DNA of 60,000 nt. Source: Prorocentrum cordatum. Lineage: Eukaryota; Sar; Dinophyceae; Prorocentrales; Prorocentraceae. Positions within the stretch are counted from its first letter, which is position 1. The number at the start of each line of letters is the position of its first letter. A program made the position numbers and the translations under genes. The notes beneath the pieces were generated by a model, which saw only the letters and a list, made by a program, of their open reading frames with translations, did no database searches and had not been told where the DNA came from. Shown here piece after piece: positions 21,399-30,284 of the stretch. The stretch spans positions 80,001 to 140,000 of the forward strand of contig CAUYUJ010017998.1 of assembly GCA_963575745.1 (NCBI GenBank), in the 5' to 3' direction.

Positions 21399-22445
21399 TC
21401 ATGCAGGCAACTGCTTGCCAGGACCATCCACGAACGTTTTGGGAGACAACTCTCTCATAACAACTCCAAGGAAGACGCACGTCAATCCGACAGTCCCTGT
21501 ACAATGGCTGAGTGGGCCATCGCTCAGATCCACTATCGCTGCAGTAATGAGCTGTGCCGCAAGACTGAGCGTGAATGTTGCAGCATACGATATTTGTTTG
21601 GGCAAGATTTGGAAGCTCCGCGTGTAGAAAAGGCCCTGACACCCAGCGAAAATCCAAAGGTGAATGTCCTCAACGCGAATGTAGAATCCTGTTGCATAAA
21701 ACCACGAAGCCAGCACAGCGGGAAATACGAAAATTCCACTTGCCACGAATGACACGAAGACAACATTGTTGGCATCATCTCCGTCCCTAGGCATACAAAA
21801 TCGCGCGCTCAAGACGAAACCCATGCCGCTTGCCATTGCTGCAATCGCTCCCAGCGTGGCTGTGCCTAGGTTTGCAGATGTCGAAGCAGGTTTACCCGAC
21901 GAGCCAACAAGGAAAACCCCGGCAAGTACCATGAGCGTGGCAGGTCCAGCAAATCTGCTTGGAGGCTTCCCTTCCAAGAAGAAGTCGACGGCAAGGGCAC
22001 TGAACAGCACGGCGAATTGAAGCATCAGCTGCACTAGACATTGGCCAAGCACCCGAGATGCAACAAAGAGCGTGGCTGCGGGCAAGCAGCACGCGGCTGC
22101 CACCCATGGCCCAGAATGCCGAGGCACTCCTTTGAGAGAGATGAAGGGCAAGAGGCATGCTGCCGAGAGGAACTCGCACAAGCAATTGACGCAATACGCA
22201 CTGATGAACGGATCACTCCCCACGGCGCTCAGACGCGTGCTGAACTGCATACGCGCCGTCACCGACGCCCCCACCGCCAAAGCCCACAAGATGCAGACTG
22301 AGTACCAAGCGCTGGCGAGGGCCTTCGGACGCTCGACGCTATGGCAGGACATCTTCTCTTGAACCTTCGCTCCCTCAGCCCACCTGCTCGTGGGCTCGGC
22401 CGCGTCGTCCCTTGCTTCTTTCAACGGCGTTCGCTCGTTCGGCAT
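21399..22445 (-). CDS. DMT-superfamily membrane transporter, intronless
   Basis: 348 codons. Ten hydrophobic segments follow a polar N-terminal region of about 40 residues, with the pattern 5+5 expected for the drug/metabolite transporter (EamA/YdcZ-like) fold: helices near residues 42-62, 80-105, 113-130, 135-156, 163-183, 193-215, 228-255, 262-283, 290-312 and 320-338. It should move a small solute across a membrane; substrate and compartment cannot be told. The start is the ATG at 22445-22443 (MPNERTPLKEA): the same frame is open back to 22640, but that extension runs through a degenerate spliced-leader relic, which marks it as 5' UTR. No intron interrupts it, fitting a retroposed copy. 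Stop TGA at 21401-21399. This is the one host gene in the window with no visible lesion. Confidence 0.8.
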   Translation of the reverse strand: MPNERTPLKEARDDAAEPTSRWAEGAKVQEKMSCHSVERPKALASAWYSVCILWALAVGASVTARMQFSTRLSAVGSDPFISAYCVNCLCEFLSAACLLPFISLKGVPRHSGPWVAAACCLPAATLFVASRVLGQCLVQLMLQFAVLFSALAVDFFLEGKPPSRFAGPATLMVLAGVFLVGSSGKPASTSANLGTATLGAIAAMASGMGFVLSARFCMPRDGDDANNVVFVSFVASGIFVFPAVLASWFYATGFYIRVEDIHLWIFAGCQGLFYTRSFQILPKQISYAATFTLSLAAQLITAAIVDLSDGPLSHCTGTVGLTCVFLGVVMRELSPKTFVDGPGKQLPA

Positions 22446-22511
22446 CCTGCGGCGCAGGATCAGCCAGATCTCTCTGATCTGCCAAGGGACCGACAGCTGG
22501 TGCTCCAAAAA

Positions 22512-22534
22512 CTTGAAATCAAAATGACTGTAGG
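22512..22534 (-). promoter_or_regulatory. Degenerate DinoSL relic upstream of the transporter gene
   Basis: Minus strand reads CCTACAGTCATTTTG then ATTTCAAG. Against DinoSL (CCGTAGCCATTTTGGCTCAAG type) 16 of 21 leader bases match if two single-base insertions are allowed, including an unbroken CATTTTG and the final TCAAG. It lies about 67 bp upstream of the proposed ATG, where a leader would sit in a retroposed trans-spliced mRNA. Confidence 0.45.
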
Positions 22535-22619
22535 CTATAGTCACAATGTGTGTGCATGGTGTTAGGCCCTCGCCTGAGCCAGAACGGCTACTCAGAAAGA
22601 AGAGGGGAACGATGATGTG

Positions 22620-22900
22620 GGGCCAATAATTCGAAGGCAACTCCGACTCAGGGCTACAGAGCCAAATTCAGCCCTGGGCTAAGCGCAGGGTTAAGCCAGA
22701 TTGAGTGAGATAAGGACAGATTGAGCGAGATCAGGCCCGATCAAGCGGGATTCAGCGAGGTTGGGCCACTTGACGACCAGAGATCTTTACCAGCACCACT
22801 TCTGAACCTGGCATCCGAGCAGTCGAGAGTGTATATAAAAGAGGATACCGAAACGTGGCCGGGAGTTTGGACGCCCGAAATGGGGACGATGTCCAACAAC
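22620..22900. other. Spacer with short degenerate tandem repeat
   Basis: 22686-22770 repeats the phrase AGATTGAGCGAGATCAGGCC-like about every 20 bp. Nothing else seen. Confidence 0.4.
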
Positions 22901-22904
22901 AAAT

Positions 22905-23050
22905 TTTGTCCCAAACCAACGGCGGCCGCTGTTGGGCAGGCGGCCTCCTGTCTCGAATGGACACAGGCCGCGGCGGCGCGGACAGCGAGTCCTGTTCAAA
23001 ATGAACAGGAACTGCTGTTGAGCATTGTACCCATTCTTTCCGTACCCATT
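22905..23050 (+). repeat. Dispersed repeat, copy 1 (partners at 45915 and 46915)
   Basis: Shares GCCGCTGT(T/C)GGGCAGGCGGCC and GACAGCGAGTC...CCTGTTCAAA with 45915-46030, and in inverted orientation with 46915-47055. Confidence 0.65.
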
Positions 23051-23204
23051 TCGGGCGTCCAGAGGGAGGCACGGAGCTCTCCCCAGCCTGCGGCCCCGGA
23101 AGGGCGCGGCGCTCCACCTGCCTCGGGAAGGGCGCCTGCCCACGCAGGGCAGGTGCAAGGGGGCCCTGCTGGACTCGGGCACCCGTCGGCATGGCAACTG
23201 CGCC

Positions 23205-23692
23205 CCCTCCTCCTCCTCCTCCTCCTCCTCCTCATCCTCCTCCTCCTCCTCCCCCTTTTCCTCCTCCTCCTCCTCCCCCTTTTCCTCCTCCTCCTCCTCC
23301 TTCTCCTCCTCCTCCTCCCTCCCCCTTTTCCTCCTCCTCCTCCTCCCCCTCCTCCTCCTCCTCCTCCTCCTCCTCCTCCTCCTCCTCCTCCTCCTCCCTC
23401 CCCCTTTTCCTCCTCCTCCTCCCCCTTTTTCTCCTCCTCCTCCTCCTCCTTCTCCTCCCTCCCTGATGGGGGAAGCGGGTCCTGAGGGCAACGGGGCCTG
23501 GACCCTGGGGTCTCCCCCGGACGAGGTCTTTCCATGCTGAGCCGCAGGGCCCGTGGAGGGCCCCGCGAGAGCCCGAGAGTGGAGAACAAAATCCGGGACC
23601 CGTTTCCCTCGGGCCCCCCCCCCCTCCTCCTCCTCCTCCTCCTCCTCCTCCTCCTCCTCCTCCTCCTCCTCCTCCTCCTCTCTCCTTTTCCT
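23205..23692 (+). repeat. (TCC)n tracts flanking LINE-A on its 5' side
   Basis: Two TCC tracts (23205-23462 and 23624-23692) separated by 160 bp of GC-rich spacer. The second ends in three CTTTTC repeats immediately before the first base of LINE-A. Confidence 0.92.
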
Positions 23693-23703
23693 TTTCCTTT
23701 TCC

Positions 23704-23725
23704 TCCGTAGCCATTTTGGCTCAAG
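23704..23725 (+). promoter_or_regulatory. Exact dinoflagellate spliced leader (DinoSL) sequence
   Basis: All 22 bases of the leader are present, starting T-CCGTAGCC and ending GGCTCAAG. The following bases are GTTTTGATT, not the conserved GTA... intron start of an SL RNA gene, so this is a genomic copy of a trans-spliced mRNA 5' end rather than an SL RNA gene. The terminal AG could act again as a trans-splice acceptor if the element is transcribed. Confidence 0.93.
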
Positions 23726-23855
23726 GTTTTGATTCCCCCGGGGTCAGAGTGGAGACCTCTGATCCGAGGACAGCTCTCAGCAGTTGCGGCCTGTTCGCCC
23801 AGGTCAGGACCGCCCGACACCCAGGTCGGGCCGCTTTCGTGAGCACGGCGCCACC

Positions 23856-24857
23856 ATGCCGAGGCGCCAGACGTACACGGTCTGCAGCGGCTGCAGCAAC
23901 TGGGTGTATGATTGGAAGCTGCAGCGCACGGGAGGCTGGTGCAACAAGTGCAACGACTACCTCAGCGGATGGAGTGAGCAGCCGCCGTCTGCGGGCCGCA
24001 GCCAACGAGGGGATGGCAAACCCCCGTGGGCAAAGCAGCCAGTCACTTCGCCCGCGGACGAGCTGCAGCACATCATCAACAAGTTCCAGCTGGGGAAGGG
24101 CGCCTACGCCACAGCCAAGGCCATGGTCGACCTTGGCCCGCTGCAGGCGCTCCAGGCCCAGCTCACAGCCAAGGCGCCGACGCCCGCGGAGATCCCGAAG
24201 GCAAAGGCGCTCAGGCAGGCGATCAACAACTTGGACCAGAAGAAGGCGGCGCTGGCGAAGGCGACGAGCCAACTCGCGGAGGCGGAGCGCTGTCTCGGCA
24301 TCGCCACGGAGAGGCACAACAAGGCGCTGGAGGAGGCAGCTGACGCGGAGGAGGAGCACGAGGCAGTCCTGCGGGCGTACTCCAGCGAGGCCATCCCCTC
24401 TCAGGACGAGGCTTCGGCTACGGAGTGGAAGGCGCCCGAGGTGGACCCCGCGCTCTTCGACAACCTGGACGACTTCGAGCCTGAGGATAAGAAGAAGCTA
24501 CTCAAGTTCAAGTCGGACCTGTCGTCCCTCGCGAAGCTGCTGGAGAGCGCCCAGAAGCAGTACACGGAGTTCACGGAGCTTAAGAAGCAGGCGGACGCCA
24601 TCCACGCTTCCCACAAGGCGAAGAAGCGGAAGGCGAACACAGGCGAAGAGGCACCAGCAGCGGCACCTACACCAGCAACCGACGACGACTCCAAGGCTGC
24701 TGGCTCTGAGGCGGACAAGCAGCCGTCAGAGGAGGAGGTGCAGCAGCGCAAGGACAGGTTGGAGAGGCTCCGTAACGACGCGAAGGTCAAGACGAATCCG
24801 AAGCAGGAGCCTGCTCAAGCTGAAGGCGCTGCTGCTGCTGGTGGCCATCGCCTTTAG
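23856..24857 (+). CDS. LINE-A ORF1: zinc-ribbon/coiled-coil protein
   Basis: 333 residues; the first ATG after the leader, in a strong context (GCCACCATGC). Residues 10-32 hold C-x2-C-x15-C-x2-C (CSGC ... CNKC), a zinc ribbon. Residues about 70-180 and 205-255 are A/K/E/Q-rich with heptad character (coiled coil). A lysine-rich stretch (KAKKRK) near 258 and a charged tail follow. Expected role: binding the element RNA in the ribonucleoprotein particle. It ends at TAG 24855-24857. The endonuclease follows at once in the +1 frame, so either the two were one polyprotein broken by a one-base indel, or ORF2 is reached by +1 frameshifting. Confidence 0.8.
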   Translation: MPRRQTYTVCSGCSNWVYDWKLQRTGGWCNKCNDYLSGWSEQPPSAGRSQRGDGKPPWAKQPVTSPADELQHIINKFQLGKGAYATAKAMVDLGPLQALQAQLTAKAPTPAEIPKAKALRQAINNLDQKKAALAKATSQLAEAERCLGIATERHNKALEEAADAEEEHEAVLRAYSSEAIPSQDEASATEWKAPEVDPALFDNLDDFEPEDKKKLLKFKSDLSSLAKLLESAQKQYTEFTELKKQADAIHASHKAKKRKANTGEEAPAAAPTPATDDDSKAAGSEADKQPSEEEVQQRKDRLERLRNDAKVKTNPKQEPAQAEGAAAAGGHRL

Positions 24858-26935
24858 CAAGGTGTTCTTCTCGAACATCACGCAGTGGGGCCCCAAGGCC
24901 CACAAGTTCATCAACGAGCAGGGCAACGACATGGACATAATCATGATGTGCGAGACGCACTTGGCGCAGGACCAGATGAAGCAGGTGAAGGTGGACGTGG
25001 CGAAGGACGGCTGGAAGTCGGCGGGCACAGCGGCGGTGCCCACGAAGCGCTCGGCGAACGGGACCTCGGGTGGTGAGCTCATCCTGGTCAAGTCTCACAT
25101 CGCCTGCTCCACCTACGACACCATCAGAGAGAGGCTGCAGAATGTCGGGAAGAAGGACCCCTTCTACGGCTTCACGGCGGTGAATCTCCACACCAAGGCG
25201 GGCAACGTGGTCTTGGTCACAGCATATTGGTTACCAGGAGCTGGTCTGCACGGTCCCAACCGAGAGAGGGTCAGAGCGCTGGCAGGATTCGTGAAGGCGT
25301 TGGCGGACCCGTGGGTGGTCTTGGCGGACTGGAACGTCACCTTCGCGGACATTGCCAAGACGGGCTACGTGCAGCAGATCGGCGGAGCGCTGGTCAAGCC
25401 AGATGTGGAGGTCACATGCGACAAGGGGAAGGGCAGCCTCATCGACTACGGCATCGCAAGGAAGGACTTCGCGCACAAGGTCAAGCTGGAGGCAGTCCGC
25501 ACGGTGCCGTGGCGAACACACTGTGGACTGACGCTCACGCTGGAAGGCTCGGCGACGGCCTGGTGGCACCGCAAGATGCAGTTACCGAAGGAGCTGGCGA
25601 CACCGCCGCGACCGAAGAAGACGGCGGATCCGAACAGCAAAAGGACCCGCAAACGACAGGAAGAACGGCAACGAGCAGAGGAGCGATTGGAGCCACACCT
25701 TCGGGAAGCCTTCCAGGAGCAGGCCATGATCGAAGAAGCGGAGTCAGAGGAGAAGGTTAAGGACTTCTACATCACAGATGGCACTTGGACGGTGGCGGTG
25801 GCGACGGCGAGCTTATCAGGTTCGAACTCGACACCCTCGGCGTCCCAGATGATTCTTTTCGGGGGCAGCCAGGGCCGCACCCCACCTCCAGCCTCCAGCG
25901 CGTGGCCGCTCCTCGCGAGCGTTGAGCCGCCTGAGGCTGTCGGCCCTCCAAGCATGGAGGATAATGGGGTGCTGGCGTTCCCTGCTGCTTGGCCCGCCGC
26001 ATCTCAGAGGACCTCATGCTGGCACCTCTCTAAGGAGCTCCAGTCATGGGACGACAAGCTCATCATCCGAGACGTCAGGCACCGCGAGGCAGAGGCAGCT
26101 GCGACGAGGATGTACGGCGACTGGGTCACCTGTCTGGAGGAGGCGGCGATCCTCACGGATGAGATCGACGAGGAGGAGGCCGAGCACTACAGAGGACGGG
26201 CTTCGGGCTTCGAGGTCAAGTGGGTCAAGGCGCGTTCGACACCAGGTCGCACCCACATGAAGTTCGGCCCAGCGGAGCAGTGGGGCATCCTCAACGCCAT
26301 CCTCATCAGGTACCAGGCGCTGTACACCAACGGCACCGACGGCAGGCAGCAGGCAAAGTGCTTGGTGGAGGCAAAGGCGCAGGGCAAGGTCCTCCAGCAG
26401 ATGGATCAGAGTCAGGTCTTTGGCAGGAAGCACGGCACTGCACAGCAGCAGATGTTCTACGATATACTGGACGACCTGGCGGACTTGGATGTGGGGCAGC
26501 TCGGCAACTTAGTCATGCAGGCAGAGGGCCACCTCGCCACTGCGCAGGCGCGTGGCTTCACGGCGCAGCAGAAGAACTTCACGGCGTGGGCAAAGAAGGC
26601 ATGGGCAGGCAAGGTCGGCCTCCTCCATCGGCACGTGAAGGAGCAGCAGGCGCCGAGGTTCGAGCTGTGCACGGAGGAGATGGAGGGCATCGCGGACCCA
26701 GACGCCCTCATCAGCATCAGGAAGCACGAGTGGGAGCGCATATGGACGGACCCAGTGGACACGAAGGAGGACATCGCGTACCAGCTGGGCAGGCTACGCG
26801 ATCAGTCCTGGGAGCACGTGCTGGAGCCCCTCACGCTGGAGCAGCTCGACGGGGCCATCGGTGCGTCGTCGTCGGCCAAAGCAAAAGGAGCTGATCATCT
26901 TGGCCCGCACGATCTGGCTCGGGCTCCCAGAAATG
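24853..26935 (+). CDS. LINE-A ORF2, part 1: endonuclease and N-terminal RT region
   Basis: Open in one frame for about 690 codons. Begins at SKVFFSNITQWGPKA, the usual first strand of a LINE endonuclease. Catalytic and structural residues of the exonuclease-endonuclease-phosphatase fold are in order: glutamate in MMCETHL (about 24950), tyrosine in VTAYW, Asp-Asn in VLADWNV (about 25325), Asp in SLIDYGIA (about 25440), and a final His in RTHCGLTL (the usual SDH is THC here). It would nick target DNA. After about 25770 comes a helical linker leading to the RT. The first in-frame ATG (24931) lies inside the endonuclease, so translation must enter from ORF1. Homology to the RT N-terminus (KAKGADHLGPHDLAR) stops near 26930, where the frame changes. 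Confidence 0.75.
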
Positions 26936-26942
26936 CAAGAAT

Positions 26943-28796
26943 ATGGTTCTTCACATCTTACAGTATTGCGAGCAGGAGGTCACATGGCCGAGGCAATGGG
27001 CAGCCACCAAGTGCGCACTGGCGGCCAAGCCCAAAGGAGGAGATCGGGTACTCGGTATGCTGGCCCTCCCCATCAAGCTCTGGTCCAGGGCTCGGGGAGG
27101 GTGCTGCACAGAATGGAGTGACGCGTTATCGGCCCATTGGGACACAGCCCTCAAAGGTAGCTCAGCCCTCCGTGCGGGGCTCATCAGGGCGTGCCTGGAC
27201 GAGGTGGGGGCAGAGCTCGGAGCATCGGCGATGACGCTTCTGTTGGACATTGAGAAGTTCTACGACACAGTCTCGCTCGTCATCCTGTCCCAGATCGCCC
27301 TCAGAGTGGGATTCCCCGCAGTGGTGGTGGCGTTAGAGATCACCGCGTTCGTGGGCCCGAGGTACCTGCAGGAGCGCAACATTCTCAGCGAAGCGATCTG
27401 GTCCACGAGGTCTCTGGTAGCAGGCTCTGCCAGAGGCGTGGGGTTGGCGAAGCTGTTCTTGCACCCGATATTAGACAGGGCGCATCGGAGGTCGCCACAA
27501 GCTTCGCTGTGGACATTCGTGGACGACACGGTGGCGAGACAAGAAGGTAGCAGGCAAACAGTCGGCGATGCCATCATCCAGGTCACGGAGATCATCACGG
27601 ACGGCCTCAAGGAGCAGAGGATGAAGATCTCCAGCAAGTCGGTCCTGATAGGCACCCACCCGAAGGACGTGAAGCGGACGGCCAAGTCCATGAGGAAGAG
27701 GCAGATCCCCGTCTACGCAGTCACGGAGGCACTGGACCTAGGCCTGGATTCGTCGGCTGGGAGGAAAAGGGTTACTACGAAAGCGAAGCAGCGTGCCAAG
27801 AGAGCGAAGCACAGGTTCGCCAAGATCGTGAGGCTGCGTCGCACCGCGGCCTTGGCCAAAGAGAGTAAAGGATTATGGACGGCAGGAGCAGTACCACAGG
27901 CAGTGTACGGCCACCAAGCTTTCGGGCTCGCAGTCCATGAGCTCCAACGCCTACGACGACAAGCTGGACAGGTGGCAGGAGGTAAGGCGCGCGGCCGATG
28001 CTTGACGACGACACTGGCGGTCGAGTTGTGGAAGGGCGATCCAGGGGTGGCAATACGTGTTGCCGTGGTCAAGGAGTGGATCAACCTGTGGCAGCGCCAC
28101 CCAGAGAACCACGCCAGGATCGTCAAGGCATGGCCGCGGATATTCGACCGTCTGTCAAAGCTTGGGGCAAAACGCTGGAGAGGAGTGCGCGGACCAGTCG
28201 GAGCGGTGCAGGCGACCATCATGGACGTGGGTTGGTATGCACCAACGGCGACGGTGTGGATGCGACCAGTCGGAGCAGATGAGGATCCAGCAGAACAGTG
28301 GGATATCCCGTCCGCCACGGACGGCACGTTCGACAACACGGGGTGCTTCCAGCAGCTGATAGACGACTTCGAGGACGACATCGTAGCTCAATGCTGGAAG
28401 GCTGCAGCAGCACACCCACATGGTGAAGGTCTGGAGGATGGAGCGGATGTCTGGCAGATCCGCGCTGAGCAGCGAAGGTTCGAGAAGCAGGGGCAGCTGG
28501 ACATGGTCGGAGCCAACATCGCCGTGGTCGCGGGAGGACAATGGCCGAAGCAGCGATCCGTCGACCAAGGATACCTCCTGGACTGCAAGAAGTGCGATAG
28601 GTGCAAGGAGGAGGAGGAGACCTTGATGCATCGGATCTGGCTATGCCCCAAGAACGTGGACCACGACGACTTCACCAAGTCGGCGGACCTCCTGCCGGCT
28701 GCGATGGCGCAAGCTGAAGCAGAGCCAGCGCTGTGGCTGCGAGGACTGCCGCCAGCCTCTCTCACGCACCCTAGGTTTAATGATGAACTGATTTAG
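26943..28796 (+). CDS. LINE-A ORF2, part 2: reverse transcriptase
   Basis: 617 codons open in the third frame class. Motif A reads LLLDIEKFYDTVS (D at 27246-27248), then AGSARGVGLAK as the motif B region, and motif C reads FVDDTVA (27516-27527); 90 residues lie between FYD and DD. It copies the element RNA at the nicked target. Towards the C-terminus a Cys-rich cluster CKKCDRC...H...C (about 28587-28650) resembles the CCHC knuckle that follows many LINE RTs. Ends at a TAG (28794-28796) with the RNase H in the same frame directly after it. The ATG at 26943 is only the first Met after the frame change and is unlikely to be a natural start. Confidence 0.82.
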   Translation: MVLHILQYCEQEVTWPRQWAATKCALAAKPKGGDRVLGMLALPIKLWSRARGGCCTEWSDALSAHWDTALKGSSALRAGLIRACLDEVGAELGASAMTLLLDIEKFYDTVSLVILSQIALRVGFPAVVVALEITAFVGPRYLQERNILSEAIWSTRSLVAGSARGVGLAKLFLHPILDRAHRRSPQASLWTFVDDTVARQEGSRQTVGDAIIQVTEIITDGLKEQRMKISSKSVLIGTHPKDVKRTAKSMRKRQIPVYAVTEALDLGLDSSAGRKRVTTKAKQRAKRAKHRFAKIVRLRRTAALAKESKGLWTAGAVPQAVYGHQAFGLAVHELQRLRRQAGQVAGGKARGRCLTTTLAVELWKGDPGVAIRVAVVKEWINLWQRHPENHARIVKAWPRIFDRLSKLGAKRWRGVRGPVGAVQATIMDVGWYAPTATVWMRPVGADEDPAEQWDIPSATDGTFDNTGCFQQLIDDFEDDIVAQCWKAAAAHPHGEGLEDGADVWQIRAEQRRFEKQGQLDMVGANIAVVAGGQWPKQRSVDQGYLLDCKKCDRCKEEEETLMHRIWLCPKNVDHDDFTKSADLLPAAMAQAEAEPALWLRGLPPASLTHPRFNDELI

Positions 28797-30143
28797 GGGA
28801 GGGAGGTTCGGTTCGGTGAGCTGGGGGACTGGGAGGAGTGTCGGTACGAAGGAGAGATCCACATTTTCGGCGACGGCTCTGGAGGGAAGCACTCCTCGGA
28901 CCCTCGCCGACGCCGCTGTGGATCAGCGATTGTAGCATTGCAGGTGCGCGACGGGGAGTGGAGTGTGGGTCGTGCTGTTGCAGTCCCACTCCTCGGTCGC
29001 AGGCAAACGGTTCCCCGCTCGGAGATTTTAGCGTTCGCCCTGGCGCTCGAAGAGTGCCACGCTGATTTCATTTTCATTACTGATCATAGGACGATCGCGA
29101 AGACCTGGAAATACCGCATGGAGCACCCTAAAGCCACGGGTCCCAATGAGGACCTTTGGGCCCGAGCCAGAGTGGCCTGGCAGACTCACCCAGACAGATT
29201 TGTGAAGGTAGAGTGGACGGCGTCCCATCTGGACGAGACGCCTGAGCTGCTTGAATCGCCGCGGCAGCTGTTCTTGGCAGCAGGGAATTTAGCAGCTGAC
29301 GTCTGGGCGGGAGTCGGGGCGGAGCTGGCTTGGGAGTTCGGGCTGGTGGGGAGGGCCCCAGAGACTGACAAGATAGACGCGATCGCACACCTCGTGCGGA
29401 AGCGAGCGCGCAGAGCATTGCTACTGGCCGCCGCGTCGGAGACGTCAGAGCGTGCTGGTAGAGCCCCAGTAAGTAAGAGACTTTTAAAGCAGGAGAGATT
29501 GATCAGGGACTCTCCCCACCAGCTAGAGCGTGTTGGAAACAAGTGGAGATGCTCACAGTGCGACGGGATCGCGACTGGAGCCAGGTTTTTGCGTTTTTCG
29601 GTTTCCCCGTGTCCTGGGCCCCCTGGCAAAACCAGGTCGGTGGTCCCAGAGTTCCTGCCGTTTAAAGGAGTGGACCTCGAGATCCACGAATCCCACACGA
29701 TCACTAGGGTCGATCGCTGGTTCTTGCAGATCTGTTCGGTCTGCGGCATGTATGCGACTGTGGACTCGAGGTCCTTGCGTCTGAAGTGTCGAGGTCTCAC
29801 ACCGAACGGTGCCGAGAATATTCGTCGAATTGAATTAGGTCTTTTCCCTCGGCGTGAGGGCCCCCCCAGAGCCATCAAGATGGCCATCGCTCGCAGAGAT
29901 GAGGGTCGTGTCGTGTCGGCCCACGAGGCTAGGGGTTCGCAGGAGAACAGCGAGCGTGGGGGGGGCCCCACCGAGCCTCCCGCGGCGACCCGCGCCCGCA
30001 ACGACGGGCACGAGCGGGGTCAGGCGAGCAGTGCAGCCGACGAGTCGCGCTTCCAGGCAAACGTTCAGAGATTGCTGGCTGCTGCGAGAGGCACGGCTGC
30101 GCATGTGCGGGTGCCGCGGGAGGATTCAGAGTCTTCCGATTGA
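28797..30143 (+). CDS. LINE-A ORF2, part 3: RNase H and C-terminal zinc fingers
   Basis: Continues the RT frame after a single TAG; no stop for 448 codons. RNase H residues are all in place: Asp in IFGDGSGG (28871-28873), Glu in PRSEILAFAL, Asp in FITDHRTI, and Asp in NLAADVWAG, with a His in TASHLDE between. It would remove RNA from the cDNA hybrid. Two Cys clusters follow: CSQC (about 29555) and CSVC with a later Cys in LRLKCRG (about 29735-29790), then a disordered charged tail ending EDSESSD. No obvious independent start codon lies before the first catalytic Asp, so readthrough of the TAG would be needed, or this copy is broken. Confidence 0.8.
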   Translation, partial: GREVRFGELGDWEECRYEGEIHIFGDGSGGKHSSDPRRRRCGSAIVALQVRDGEWSVGRAVAVPLLGRRQTVPRSEILAFALALEECHADFIFITDHRTIAKTWKYRMEHPKATGPNEDLWARARVAWQTHPDRFVKVEWTASHLDETPELLESPRQLFLAAGNLAADVWAGVGAELAWEFGLVGRAPETDKIDAIAHLVRKRARRALLLAAASETSERAGRAPVSKRLLKQERLIRDSPHQLERVGNKWRCSQCDGIATGARFLRFSVSPCPGPPGKTRSVVPEFLPFKGVDLEIHESHTITRVDRWFLQICSVCGMYATVDSRSLRLKCRGLTPNGAENIRRIELGLFPRREGPPRAIKMAIARRDEGRVVSAHEARGSQENSERGGGPTEPPAATRARNDGHERGQASSAADESRFQANVQRLLAAARGTAAHVRVPREDSESSD

Positions 30144-30275
30144 CGGCAGATGCCCGTAAGCAGGACGAAGACTGAGGGACAGAGGTCCGAGAGCAAAGAG
30201 GTCCAAAGAGGTCCTCTCCCTTTTCCTCCTCCTCCTCCTCCTCCTCCTCCTCCTCCTCCTCCTCCTCCTCCTCAT
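30144..30275 (+). repeat. LINE-A 3' UTR and (TCC)n tail
   Basis: About 80 bases after the TGA, then CCTCTCCCTTTTCCTCC leading into about 50 bp of pure TCC triplets. Whether the triplets are the element's own tail or the target site cannot be decided from one copy; LINE-C also ends at a TCC tract. Confidence 0.65.
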
Positions 30276-30284
30276 CCTCCTTCC

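Larger units (their letters stand above)
23704..30226 (+). mobile_element. LINE-A: near full-length SL-capped non-LTR retrotransposon
   Basis: A 6.5-kb element: DinoSL at its first bases, a 130-base 5' UTR, ORF1 (zinc ribbon, coiled coil), apurinic-type endonuclease, reverse transcriptase, CCHC-like zinc finger, RNase H, C-terminal Cys clusters, and a short 3' UTR ending in (TCC)n. CCTTTTCCTCC occurs at both junctions (about 23697-23706 and 30220-30229), possibly the target duplication, but both flanks are simple sequence. Catalytic residues of all three enzymes are visible. Lesions: ORF1 and the endonuclease are in different frames, a frame change at about 26900-26945, and one in-frame TAG at 28794-28796. 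Probably a recent but defective copy. Confidence 0.88.

Noticed and set aside
23704-23760. An SL RNA gene at the leader sequence
   Set aside because: The bases after the leader (GTTTTGATT) are not an SL RNA intron start, no downstream SL RNA structure is evident, and an ORF1 in the right place follows.
23716-27234. A 1172-codon open frame starting at a TTG inside the spliced leader
   Set aside because: Its first 370 codons are the +1 shadow of ORF1 (arginine/serine-rich, no domain). Only the part after about 24853 is the real endonuclease frame.
28938-30143. RNase H as an independent ORF starting at the Met at 28938
   Set aside because: The first catalytic Asp (28871) lies upstream of that codon, so a protein starting there would lack it.
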